A DNA stretch of 59,418 bases from CAIYHK01 sp964638795 (GTDB lineage: Bacteria; Actinomycetota; Acidimicrobiia; Acidimicrobiales; Ilumatobacteraceae). The position numbers were made by a program, and so were the translations under genes. This document shows, piece after piece, positions 25,858-33,606 of the stretch. The stretch is taken from contig CAZXAX010000003.1 of NCBI GenBank assembly GCA_964638795.1, positions 1 to 59,418 of the forward strand. Direction: 5' to 3'. Numbering within the stretch: position 1 is the first letter of the stretch; each line of letters begins with the position of its first letter. Under the pieces are notes generated by a model. That model saw only the letters and a list, made by a program, of their open reading frames with translations. It was not told where the DNA came from and ran no database searches.

Positions 25858-25929
25858 TGGGGAGTGGTGTAACTGGCAACACAGCAGATTCTGGTTCTGT
25901 TATTAGGGGTTCGATTCCTCTCTCCCCAG
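25858..25929 (+). tRNA. tRNA-Gln (anticodon CTG)
   Basis: A cloverleaf forms with acceptor TGGGGAG/CTCCCCA, D stem GTGT/ACAC, anticodon stem GCAGA/TCTGT around loop TTCTGGT (anticodon CTG), and T arm AGGGG-TTCGATT-CCTCT. The discriminator is G at 25929. The next bases are CAA, so the 3' CCA is not encoded. Confidence 0.93.
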
Positions 25930-25948
25930 CAAATTCAAGCGTTAAAAC

Positions 25949-26455
25949 TCACTGCTCCACAGTGCGACGGATGGCAAACCCAAGCGCTAAGGCCAAGAAT
26001 GCGATCGCAGCAATCTGATCACTCAAACTCAATCCCGTCGCTGCGAGAGCCTTATCTTCTGACTCAACAACAGAGATCGTGTACATCTCACCAGACTGAA
26101 CTGGTGCGCCGTCAAGGCAGCCATTAGTGGCTCGCCAGATTGCCTCAATCTTGTGATCGCCCGTGTCCCCAAATTCATAGGGCACACCGATCTCGGCAAC
26201 ACCATCAACATCATCGTCTTGGACTGGAACGGTACTGACAATTTCACCATCAACGATGAGGTCAACAGTGCCAGCGGCGCTGCACGAGTCATAAGCCTGG
26301 AAAATCACATCAATTATCAAGGGTTCACCAATGACTATTTCATTAGGTAGATCAACTTGGACTGTGGCAGCAGACCCCGCGTTGGCGGAACCAATGAATC
26401 CAATGGACGCAAGAATGAAAGTTGTTATCGCAAGAGTTTTCTTCACTCCTGTCAA
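25949..26455 (-). CDS. secreted surface protein with LAXTG-type sorting signal
   Basis: A 168-residue exported protein with a signal peptide (KKTLAITTFILASIGFIGSANA, cleavage near 26). It has a beta-rich, probably Ig-like middle with two likely disulfide-forming cysteines, and a C-terminal sorting signal: LAATG, a hydrophobic helix (about 145-162) and a positive RRTVEQ tail. LAXTG is the known recognition motif of class E sortases of actinobacteria, so covalent attachment to peptidoglycan is likely. No sortase gene is in the window. It lies downstream of a related exported protein on the same strand. Confidence 0.72.
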   Translation of the reverse strand: MTGVKKTLAITTFILASIGFIGSANAGSAATVQVDLPNEIVIGEPLIIDVIFQAYDSCSAAGTVDLIVDGEIVSTVPVQDDDVDGVAEIGVPYEFGDTGDHKIEAIWRATNGCLDGAPVQSGEMYTISVVESEDKALAATGLSLSDQIAAIAFLALALGFAIRRTVEQ

Positions 26456-26498
26456 CTTAAGCCGACGGTTGGCCCGCTACACGGGGAAGATGTACCGA

Positions 26499-27101
26499 TT
26501 AGTTGCGGCGGCGAATAAGTGCGAAACCAACCCCGGCCACTATGAGGATCATTGCGGCAACTCCAAGTGAATTGCCGTTTGAGGCACCAGCTTTTACGAG
26601 AGTCGCAGTAACGCTGTCCTCGACTGATTCGGGCACTTCGCTAGAAGTAGTTGTTGATTCTTCTTCAACGCTTGTAGTGGTGCTTGCGGGTACCACCGTG
26701 ATGATCTGGTCTAACTGCAGACCAGGCGCTAAACAGGACCCAACGTTGGGCAGTTCAATATCGCGTGGTGTGAAGTTTGCATTGATCGTTTGATCGCCAA
26801 GTGTGGTCATTTCAATTGCGAAGGTGTACTCATTAACACCTGCTGCAACGGTGTCCAGTAGTTCAACCGGGGCGAGTGCAGTGCTGTTAAGTACGAGTTC
26901 TAGATCGCCTTCCATTTCGCAAGAACCCGCTGACACAGATTGCAATGCAACAGTGATCACTGCATCTTGGCCGAGCTCAACTGTGGTTTCTTCAATATTG
27001 ATAACCATGCTCGTCTCTCCAAAGCCCGCGGAGACCGTTGAGGCAGGAATTGCAAAGCAGGCTCCGATTCCGATAGCTGCTGCAAGTTTGAATAGTCGCA
27101 T
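26499..27101 (-). CDS. secreted, C-terminally anchored protein with Ser/Thr-rich stalk
   Basis: A 200-residue protein with a signal peptide ending near TVSA (residue 25), a beta-rich ectodomain with two cysteines (residues about 60 and 117), and a Ser/Thr/Glu-rich stalk (STTTSVEEESTTTSSEVPES). It ends in a hydrophobic helix followed by RRRN. The overall plan mirrors its downstream neighbour, with which it is probably paralogous. The place of the LPXTG-like motif is occupied by LVKAGAS, so it may use a variant sortase site or stay anchored by the helix alone. The function of the pair is unknown. Confidence 0.68.
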   Translation of the reverse strand: MRLFKLAAAIGIGACFAIPASTVSAGFGETSMVINIEETTVELGQDAVITVALQSVSAGSCEMEGDLELVLNSTALAPVELLDTVAAGVNEYTFAIEMTTLGDQTINANFTPRDIELPNVGSCLAPGLQLDQIITVVPASTTTSVEEESTTTSSEVPESVEDSVTATLVKAGASNGNSLGVAAMILIVAGVGFALIRRRN

Positions 27102-27188
27102 TGCGGTCCTTTTGTTTAGGCGTGAGTTCTCAAACCTTAGTGGTTTTACAAAATGTTAGGCTCGCATAGTTATGGAAAAGGAGTTGCA

Positions 27189-28208
27189 ATGACTATTCCA
27201 GCGGCGCTTTACCTGCAAGATGCCCATTTAATTCGCGAAGGTATGGAGATTGCGCAGTACGCAGAGAAAAAAGGTTTCGACGCCGTTTGGCAGGCGGACA
27301 GTCGTCTCGTACGTGACTGCATGATCCCCATGGCCGCATTTGCCGCAGTGACAGAAACAATCAAGATTGGATCTGGTGTCGTTGATTGCTGGAGCAGGAA
27401 TCCCGCGCGACTCGCAGCGATGTTCTCCACCTTGGACGATCTTGCTCCAGGTCGCACAGTTTTGGGTATCGGTGCGTGGTGGGATCCACTTGCAGCCAAG
27501 GTCGGAATAAAGCGTGACAAGCCATTGCGTGTGATGCGCGAGATCGTCACAGTCGTACGTGCACTACTTAACAACGAACGCGTTAGCTACGACGGTGAGT
27601 ACGTGCATCTTGATGATGTCGAACTTGACTACGTCTATCAAGAGCGCCGACCGAAGGATGTGCCGATTTACATCGGAGCCACGGGGCTGAAGATGATGGA
27701 GCTCACAGGTGAGATCGCCGATGGGGTAGTGCTCAACTACCTCGTCTCTCCTGACTACAACGCACAAGCGATGGAAGCACTTGGTAATGGTGCGGCCAAA
27801 GCCAACCGATCAGTTGACGATCTGGATCGACCGCAATTGGTGGTCTGCTCTGTGCATGAGGATCGTAAAACCGCTCTTGACATGGCGCGCCTGATGGTGA
27901 CCCAATACCTTGGCCAGCAGCCGCACATTATGAAAGCGAGTGGAGTTCCACAATCTTTGCTCGACAAAGTTGGAGAAGTGCTCACTTGGCCAGCAACTCA
28001 CGAACAAGTTGTTGCTGCCTCGAAGCTCGTGCCGGATGAGATCGTGCAGATGCTTACTGCATCGGGCACTCCGGATGAAGCGCGCAAGCGTGCTGCCGAG
28101 TACATGAAGAACGGTGCGACCTGCCCGATCCTGTACCCACTCGGCGATGTGTACGCAATGATCGACGCGTTCTCTGGCCCGGAGTGGCAAGCCGCAAACG
28201 CCCACTGA
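27189..28208 (+). CDS. LLM-class flavin/F420-dependent oxidoreductase
   Basis: A 339-residue TIM-barrel protein of the bacterial luciferase-like monooxygenase family. It shows EIAQYAEKKGFDAVWQADSRLV near the N-terminus, the IKIGSGVVDCWSRNPARLAAM strand-turn, ALDDLAPGR-like TLDDLAPGRTVLGIGAW, VPIYIGATGLKMMELTGEIADGVVLNY and a C-terminal NGATCPILYP. The group includes F420-dependent enzymes such as methylene-tetrahydromethanopterin reductase; the cofactor is inferred from phylum habit. The ATG at 27189 follows an AAGGAG ribosome site. It is divergent from the surface-protein pair. Confidence 0.85.
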   Translation: MTIPAALYLQDAHLIREGMEIAQYAEKKGFDAVWQADSRLVRDCMIPMAAFAAVTETIKIGSGVVDCWSRNPARLAAMFSTLDDLAPGRTVLGIGAWWDPLAAKVGIKRDKPLRVMREIVTVVRALLNNERVSYDGEYVHLDDVELDYVYQERRPKDVPIYIGATGLKMMELTGEIADGVVLNYLVSPDYNAQAMEALGNGAAKANRSVDDLDRPQLVVCSVHEDRKTALDMARLMVTQYLGQQPHIMKASGVPQSLLDKVGEVLTWPATHEQVVAASKLVPDEIVQMLTASGTPDEARKRAAEYMKNGATCPILYPLGDVYAMIDAFSGPEWQAANAH

Positions 28209-28229
28209 TACCCTCTATTTCTGCTACTT

Positions 28230-28302
28230 GGCCCCATCGTCTAGTGGCCTAGGACACCACCCTCTCAAGGTGGCGGCACGGGTTCGAATCCCGTTGGGGC
28301 TG
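28230..28302 (+). tRNA. tRNA-Glu (anticodon CTC)
   Basis: Acceptor GGCCCCA/TGGGGCT, anticodon stem CCACC/GGTGG around loop CTCTCAA (anticodon CTC), and T arm CGGGT-TCGAATC-CCG-type are clear. The discriminator is G at 28302, and an encoded CCA follows (28303-28305), unlike the tRNA-Gln upstream. Confidence 0.93.
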
Positions 28303-28317
28303 CCAATCGGTCTTTAG

Positions 28318-29538
28318 TCAGTTTGGCAGTATGACCCCGATGTTGCCGATGGGAAGTCCTCCGCGATCGGCAACAACATAAGTTGGGCTCAAAACTGTTG
28401 GTGCATTACCGAGATTGCCAACTTCACCATCTTGGTTGTACCCCCAGCAACGCATCCGCCGTATCGCGGTGACGGCACAAGTGTGGGACGAGCCCACGGT
28501 GATTGCCTTCAAGTTGGTTAGCCCAATGACTTGGACGGGTTGATGCCTTGTAACGGTTGTGCCATCACCGAGCCCACCGAATTGGTTCCATCCCCAGCAC
28601 TTGGCCACCCCTGTGGAGGACATCGCGCAATTGCTCGATCCACTTGAAGAAATTGTGGTGATGTCGTTACCTAGGTCTGCAACAACTAGTGGCGTATCCG
28701 ATTGTTCGATGCGACGACGACCGAGCTGTTTTTGTCCATTTGATCCCCAACATTTCAGGTCTCCTGCGGCAATAAGTGCGCATGTGTGTAAAGACCCAGA
28801 TGCAATGGCAACTGCTTCGTCGAGGTTGATGACTGTTACGGGCCCGTCGACATCAAATGTCGAGCCATTACCCAACTGCCCCTTCGTGGCCCATCCCCAG
28901 CACTTAACGACGCCGTCCATAAGAAGTGCACATGTGTGAAAGCCGCCCGCTGCAATCGATTTAACTTGCGTGCCTAAGTCGACAACATCCAGTGGAAGGT
29001 TGGATGATTCACTAGATCCATTGCCAAGCCGCCCATATCCGCCCGCGCCCCAGCACTTGACACCGCCCTCCACTAATACTGCGCACGTGTGCTCAGAGCC
29101 CGCAGAGATTGAGACAACGCCACTGTTCAAACCTCTTACTGCGACGGGGCGATTTGAGTCGATATTGCTGCCGTTGCCCAATTGACCGAAATCATTATCG
29201 CCCCAACATTTGGCGGCCCCATTTATGGTGACAGCACATGTGTGTGTCCGTCCCGCCGAAATTCCAATCACGTCCGCAGTTAAACCTGCAACTTGAACTG
29301 GATAAGAACGCGAAACATCTGATCTATTTCCAAGTTGTCCGACATCATTGCGTCCCCAGCACTTGACCGCACCATTACCTAGTAAGGCGCAAGTGTGATA
29401 TGCGCCAGCAGAAATCGACGCCTGAAATCCAGCATTAACCGACGGTGTTGCAATTTCGTTGGCATCCCCAAGCACGTTTTGCGCCGGCACTCCTAGTACT
29501 GAGATCAGAATTGCTGAACTGATTAGAAATCTCTTCAT
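28318..29538 (-). CDS. secreted RCC1-repeat beta-propeller protein
   Basis: A 406-residue exported protein. After a signal peptide (MKRFLISSAILISVLGVPA) it consists of seven repeats, each centred on HTCA-x9-12-KCWG-x7-QLGNG, which fits a seven-bladed RCC1-type propeller. Nearly every blade carries a His-Thr-Cys-Ala and a Lys-Cys-Trp-Gly, so two Cys per blade. Blade 6 has SNCA in place of HTCA and blade 7 ends GEVGN. Bacterial RCC1-like proteins are mostly of unknown function; one studied group inhibits beta-lactamases (BLIP-II). It follows tRNA-Glu convergently. I chose the ATG at 29538; TTG at 29547 is also in frame. Confidence 0.82.
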   Translation of the reverse strand: MKRFLISSAILISVLGVPAQNVLGDANEIATPSVNAGFQASISAGAYHTCALLGNGAVKCWGRNDVGQLGNRSDVSRSYPVQVAGLTADVIGISAGRTHTCAVTINGAAKCWGDNDFGQLGNGSNIDSNRPVAVRGLNSGVVSISAGSEHTCAVLVEGGVKCWGAGGYGRLGNGSSESSNLPLDVVDLGTQVKSIAAGGFHTCALLMDGVVKCWGWATKGQLGNGSTFDVDGPVTVINLDEAVAIASGSLHTCALIAAGDLKCWGSNGQKQLGRRRIEQSDTPLVVADLGNDITTISSSGSSNCAMSSTGVAKCWGWNQFGGLGDGTTVTRHQPVQVIGLTNLKAITVGSSHTCAVTAIRRMRCWGYNQDGEVGNLGNAPTVLSPTYVVADRGGLPIGNIGVILPN

Positions 29539-29585
29539 AAGAGTCAAGTTACTACTCGATCTGAATCAGTGATTATCCCCTGTAA

Positions 29586-30179
29586 ATGGACAAGGATGGA
29601 CTCTCGAGAGACATGGAGAATGAAATGAACGCTGAATGGGGCCCACTAAGACACCTGATTGGTGAATGGGAAGGTGAAGGCGGGCTCGACTCGTCGTATT
29701 CGCACGCTGAAGGCAAAGTCCTAAAGACTCCATACCTTGAGAAAGTAACCATGAAGCCGTTTGGTCCTGTCCAGAATGGCAAGCAGTTTCTCTACGGTCT
29801 CGACTACAAAACGGCGATGTGGCGAGGCAACGAAGAGAATCCCTTCCACACGGAAGTCGGTTACTGGCTGTGGGACGCTGCGACCGGAGAAATTCTGCGG
29901 GGCTTTGTCGTGCCACGTGGAATTGTGGTGCTCGCTGGTGGATTCTCCACTCAGGATGCTGAGAGTTTCACTTTGACCGCCGAGAAGAACTCCAACACAT
30001 GGTCCATTGGTGAGAACTCCTATTTGGCGAAACACGCAAGCACTGTGGCCTACTCAGTCACAATCACGGTTAACGGCCCTGATTCGTGGAGCTACAGCGA
30101 AGACTCGAGTCTCAAGATGGATCAATTCCCAGACATCTTTCCGCACACAGATCACAACACGTTGAAGCGAGTTAAGTGA
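29586..30179 (+). CDS. nitrobindin-like heme-binding beta-barrel protein (DUF1794/FABP-like)
   Basis: A 197-residue protein of the nitrobindin/THAP4-like group. The signature G-x-W-x-G-x-G is present as LIGEWEGEGG (near 26-35). The middle contains YGLDYKTAMWR and EVGYWLWDAATGEILRGFVVPRG. The C-terminus ends FPHTDHNTLKRV, where family members place the haem-ligand histidine. Such barrels bind ferric haem and react with nitric oxide or peroxynitrite. It begins with either MDKDGLSRDM (29586) or a downstream ATG. It is divergent from the RCC1 gene and directly abuts the convergent membrane-protein gene. Confidence 0.8.
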   Translation: MDKDGLSRDMENEMNAEWGPLRHLIGEWEGEGGLDSSYSHAEGKVLKTPYLEKVTMKPFGPVQNGKQFLYGLDYKTAMWRGNEENPFHTEVGYWLWDAATGEILRGFVVPRGIVVLAGGFSTQDAESFTLTAEKNSNTWSIGENSYLAKHASTVAYSVTITVNGPDSWSYSEDSSLKMDQFPDIFPHTDHNTLKRVK

Positions 30180-30456
30180 TCAATCGCTGCCCATCGCAGC
30201 CGAGAGTGTGAAGAGCAGAAGGCCAGCCAGCCAAACCGCGGCGTAGCCAATTGGGAACTCGTTTTCAACAATCCAATAGAGCAGCGGAAAAATCACTAGT
30301 CCAGGCGCGGTACTGAGGCCGATCAAGAATCCGATTAACCCCAGCCACTGTGTCCAGGTGATCGCATAGCCAATCCAAAGTATGAACGCACATAGTTGCG
30401 CGGCAATCAGGGCAAGCCCAGCAACGCCGTTGCGGGCAAGTTTGATGCCGTCGGAT
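30180..30456 (-). CDS. integral membrane protein, 3' part only (5' end in assembly gap)
   Basis: The last 92 residues of a small membrane protein are visible. Three hydrophobic segments can be counted: LALIAAQLCAFILWIGYAI, WLGLIGFLIGLSTAPGLVIFPLLYWI and AAVWLAGLLLFTLSAAMG. The family is not recognised. The N-terminus falls in the gap at 30457-30556. It is probably the last gene of a unit following the LLM gene on the same strand. Confidence 0.6.
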
Positions 30457-30556
30457 NNNNNNNNNNNNNNNNNNNNNNNNNNNNNNNNNNNNNNNNNNNN
30501 NNNNNNNNNNNNNNNNNNNNNNNNNNNNNNNNNNNNNNNNNNNNNNNNNNNNNNNN
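30457..30556. other. assembly gap (100 N) between LLM gene and membrane-protein gene
   Basis: Fixed-size N run. The reading frame before it (LLM) and after it (membrane protein) differ in kind, so the gap hides the end of one gene and the start of another and must be several hundred bases in reality. Confidence 0.9.
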
Positions 30557-31122
30557 GCAGCAAGCCGTGGAGTGCGGTGCGGCCCATATCCACCGATGAT
30601 GATCGGGGGCGGGGACTGAATTGGTTTAGGCCAGGCTGGTGAGTCAGTGACTTTGTAATGGCTTCCAACGAAGTTGAACTTTTCGCCGTCGGGTGTTCGC
30701 CAGAGCCCGTCGATGATCTCGAGTTGTTCCTCAAGGATGTCAAAGCGTTCTTTGACAGGGGGAAACGGAATTCCATAAGCCTTGTGTTCGTCGTCGTACC
30801 AGCCAGCACCAAGACCTAATTCCACTCGACCGTTGGACATTTGGTCAACATTGGCCACGGCGATCGCAAGTGGTCCAGGAATACGGAAGGTTGCGGAGTT
30901 GACGAGTGTGCCGAGTCGAATTGTGCTGGTTTCGCGGGCGATACCTGCCAGTGTGATCCAAGCGTCTGAGGGGCCAGGCCTCCCTTCAACACCGCCCATG
31001 CTCAACCAATGGTCGGAGCGAAAAAAGGCATCGAAACCAAGTCTCTCGGCAGCTTGGGCAACACGAAGGAGATCGTCGTAGGTTGCACCCTGTTGTGGCT
31101 CAGTAAAAATTCGCAAACGCAT
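30557..31122 (-). CDS. LLM-class F420-dependent oxidoreductase, 3' part lost in gap
   Basis: About 188 residues of the N-terminal part of a luciferase-like TIM barrel are visible: MRLRIFTEPQQGATYDDLL, RVAQAAERLGFDAFFRSDHW, IRLGTLVNSATFRIPGPLAI, NVDQMSNGRVELGLGAGWYD and PPIIIGGYGP just before the gap. These are the marks of the F420-dependent LLM group common in mycobacteria and Acidimicrobiia. About 110-120 C-terminal residues are missing. It starts nine bases after the stop of the enoyl-CoA hydratase-like gene, so the two are likely cotranscribed. Confidence 0.85.
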
Positions 31123-31131
31123 GTTTGCAAA

Positions 31132-32088
31132 CTAGACGATGGTGTCGATCAATCCCCATGAAAGTGCAGTTGAGGCATCAATTGTCCGTGCGGTCAAGCC
31201 GAGCAAAGCTGTGCGGTGTCGCCCTATGCGACGCGGCAAGCTTGCGGTCCCGCCGGCGCCAGGAATTAGTCCCAAACGAATCTCGGGTAAAGCGATACGA
31301 ATGTCATCTCTTGCCGAAACCGACGGTGCAAAGGCCGGCAATTCGATTCCAGCCCCCATGCACGCCCCATGGATATTGAATTCAACACGATCACCCAACT
31401 GACAAAGAAGGCGTCCTGCACTGCGGGTTAGTCGAACGACATGTGATGTTGCGGTGTCTGGTCGGTCACCAAATTCGTCTAGATCACCTCCACTGCAAAA
31501 CGATGGCCCGATTCCATCCACTAGCACTCGAAGCGATTCATCAGCGGTTGCGATTGTTAGGGCATTAACAAATGCGGCCTGTAACTCGGTGTTGAACGCA
31601 TTGTGTCGATGCGGACGATTGAAAGAAATATGCAGTAGTTCGCCATCGTTAGCCACCAACAATGGCGAGTCGGTGGAATCATCCACTTGTTTTTTTGGTG
31701 TGCGTTCCCGCCAATCCTGAAATTCTGGTCCCCCTTGTAAAACCGAATAAGCGGCTGATTCTGCGACCAAGCTCTCTTCTACGCTCCGTGAGTCAACTCC
31801 ACGTAGCAGCGATGCGAGCGTGATGCATGCCAGGGGAGATATGGCGAGGGATGCGCGAATTTCGTCAAGATCTAGGTCGTTCTCGATGAGAACATCGCAA
31901 ATGTCGGCATGTTCAGTTTCAGTACCAAGAATCACGAAAGGCAACGCACTCAATGCGTCGTGGATGCCGTGGTCAAATGAGGCGATCTGGCCTGTGAGTA
32001 CAACGGCCCCGGTGCCTACTCCGACACCGAAGCGAAGGTGGGCCAGGCCCGAGCCAACCACCTCAATGAACTCTTCTGCGGGGATCAT
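31132..32088 (-). CDS. enoyl-CoA hydratase/isomerase-family protein with N-terminal extension
   Basis: A 318-residue protein. The C-terminal half is a crotonase fold: LLHISFNRPHRHNAFNTELQ, then VLVDGIGPSFCSGGDLDEFG (oxyanion region), FNIHGACMGAGIELPAF and the PEIRLGLIPGAGGTASLPRRIG segment with the place of the second catalytic acid. About 140 residues precede it, with segments like VVLTGQIASFDHGI and SLAISPLACITLASLL that may be a degenerate second crotonase domain. It ends at ALSWGLIDTIV, without the C-terminal helices that trimerise most crotonases. It may act on a specific acyl-CoA; the substrate is unknown. Confidence 0.78.
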   Translation of the reverse strand: MIPAEEFIEVVGSGLAHLRFGVGVGTGAVVLTGQIASFDHGIHDALSALPFVILGTETEHADICDVLIENDLDLDEIRASLAISPLACITLASLLRGVDSRSVEESLVAESAAYSVLQGGPEFQDWRERTPKKQVDDSTDSPLLVANDGELLHISFNRPHRHNAFNTELQAAFVNALTIATADESLRVLVDGIGPSFCSGGDLDEFGDRPDTATSHVVRLTRSAGRLLCQLGDRVEFNIHGACMGAGIELPAFAPSVSARDDIRIALPEIRLGLIPGAGGTASLPRRIGRHRTALLGLTARTIDASTALSWGLIDTIV

Positions 32089-32103
32089 GGAAAGATCAAT
32101 GGG

Positions 32104-32576
32104 ATGAACTTAGACCCGCGCACACTCGTTGGTGAAGTGCTCGCTGGTACCTGCCCAAAAGGTCAGATAGTTGCTGACTCGCCGGCTGAAAACGCAGCGA
32201 TACAGATGGGTAAATGGATTGATGAGGCAACAANNNNNNNNNNNNNNNNNNNNNNNNNNNNNNNNNNNNNNNNNNNNNNNNNNNNNNNNNNNNNNNNNNN
32301 NNNNNNNNNNNNNNNNNNNNNNNNNNNNNNNNNATTTGGTTGTCGGTGACTGGGTATGGCCGCCACTCCGCGAGAGTTGCATTCGGTGATGACGCCGCGG
32401 CCGCTGGTGGGCTGTGCGACCAGGAGACCCCCGCGTTCACTGGTGACGCTTCGGGTGATCCTTTAACGGGTCTTGCTGGCGCTTTTGCTGTACTGCGCGC
32501 ATTGGCTGAGGGTAGACGGTGTTTGTTAGATCTCTCAATGGCTCGGGTATGTGCATGGGCAGCGCACGGTGCATGA
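32104..32576 (+). CDS. CoA-transferase family III (CaiB/BaiF) protein, interrupted by gap
   Basis: After the gap the frame reads IWLSVTGYGRH, ARVAFGDDAAAAGGL and DPLTGLAGAFAVLRALAEG, which match the C-terminal half of family III CoA-transferases, enzymes that move CoA between organic acids. Before the gap only about 43 residues from the ATG at 32104 are visible (MNLDPRTLVGEVLAGTCPKG onward). I treat both sides as one gene, because most of a roughly 400-residue enzyme must lie between, but two genes cannot be excluded. The SDR gene follows after 27 bases; the crotonase-like gene is divergent. Confidence 0.65.
32234..32333. other. assembly gap (100 N) inside CoA-transferase gene
   Basis: Fixed-size N run. 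The flanking protein pieces imply that several hundred bases are missing. Confidence 0.9.
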
Positions 32577-32603
32577 TTGTTCGGTGACTAAAGGTGCGAG
32601 TAA

Positions 32604-33374
32604 ATGAGTGAGATCAACATCAGCAATATGTTTCGCTTAGATGGTCGGGTCGCAATTGTGACTGGTGCTTCTTCGGGCCTTGGTCTTCGGTTTGCCCGAG
32701 TTCTTCATTCAGCCGGTGCAAATGTTGTGCTTGCGGCTCGGCGTCTTGATCGCTTAGAAGCACTTGCTACCGAGCTTCCAGGCGCGCTTGCTGTACGTAC
32801 TGATATCGCAGATGATGCAGACCGAGTTTCTCTTATTGAAAAAACAATCCAAAAGTTTGGTCGAGTTGATGTCCTCGTGAATAACGCGGGCATTGGCACG
32901 CAAGTCGGCATTGAAGATGAGTCGCTTGAATTGTTCCGTCACACGATGGAAGTCAACACAACTGCCGTGTGGCACTTGAGCAAACTTGCTGGAAAACACA
33001 TGGTGGCCCAAGGTGGCGGGAGCGTGATCAATATCGCTTCAATTCTCGGCCATGTTGCCTCAGCGCCGATGAAGCAAGCGAATTACACCGCTTCAAAAGG
33101 CGCAGTGGTGAATTTGACCCGAGAACTTGCCGTGCAGTGGGGTCGCAAAGGAGTTCGAGTCAATGCGATCTGCCCCGGATTTTTCCCATCAGAGATGACA
33201 TCAACGATGGAAGGTGATGATCGAACCATGGATTACCTGCGGAGCAACTCGCCAATTCCGCGACTCGGACTTGAACACGAATTGGATGGTGCGATGCTTT
33301 TGCTTGCATCGGATGCGGGCACATTCATCACAGGTCAGTCAATAGTGGTTGACGGCGGATGGACAGCCCGCTGA
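32604..33374 (+). CDS. short-chain dehydrogenase/reductase (FabG-like)
   Basis: A 256-residue classical SDR. The NAD(P) motif TGASSGLGLRFA (about 20-31), the NNAGIG strand, the catalytic Ser in INIASILG, the YxxxK pair in NYTASKGAV, and the C-terminal ITGQSIVVDGGWTAR are all in place. The Arg-rich AARRLDRL after the second strand suggests NADP preference. It follows the CoA-transferase gene on the same strand and may be part of an acyl-CoA or sterol-like degradation unit. The exact substrate cannot be read from the sequence. Confidence 0.9.
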   Translation: MSEINISNMFRLDGRVAIVTGASSGLGLRFARVLHSAGANVVLAARRLDRLEALATELPGALAVRTDIADDADRVSLIEKTIQKFGRVDVLVNNAGIGTQVGIEDESLELFRHTMEVNTTAVWHLSKLAGKHMVAQGGGSVINIASILGHVASAPMKQANYTASKGAVVNLTRELAVQWGRKGVRVNAICPGFFPSEMTSTMEGDDRTMDYLRSNSPIPRLGLEHELDGAMLLLASDAGTFITGQSIVVDGGWTAR

Positions 33375-33396
33375 TGCATTAGCAGTAGCATCGAAA

Positions 33397-33451
33397 ACCT
33401 ATGTCTCAGCCACATTCGGCGCAGAATGCGCCGGTTCTACGCGAGGTACTG
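33397..33451 (+). repeat. 55-base direct repeat, copy 1 (contig end left of false gap)
   Basis: The 55 bases here are identical to 33552-33606 on the other side of the 100-N run. They include the ATG and first 16 codons of the MFS gene. The repeat is best read as two overlapping contig ends that were scaffolded but not merged. Confidence 0.95.
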
Positions 33452-33551
33452 NNNNNNNNNNNNNNNNNNNNNNNNNNNNNNNNNNNNNNNNNNNNNNNNN
33501 NNNNNNNNNNNNNNNNNNNNNNNNNNNNNNNNNNNNNNNNNNNNNNNNNNN
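33452..33551. other. false assembly gap (100 N) flanked by the same 55 bases
   Basis: Fixed-size N run between two identical 55-base stretches. Collapsing one copy and the Ns restores a normal intergenic region and gene start. Confidence 0.9.
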
Positions 33552-33606
33552 ACCTATGTCTCAGCCACATTCGGCGCAGAATGCGCCGGTTCTACGCGAG
33601 GTACTG
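33552..33606 (+). repeat. 55-base direct repeat, copy 2
   Basis: Exact second copy of 33397-33451; see the gap entry between them. Confidence 0.95.

Noticed and set aside
30265..30456. C-terminal continuation of the LLM protein across the N run
   Set aside because: The frame right of the gap reads unrelated residues; the real frame there is that of a membrane protein. The join through Ns is accidental.
33349..33555. Longer MFS protein starting in the SDR tail or in the first repeat copy
   Set aside because: It arises only from reading through a false gap with a duplicated 55-base segment.
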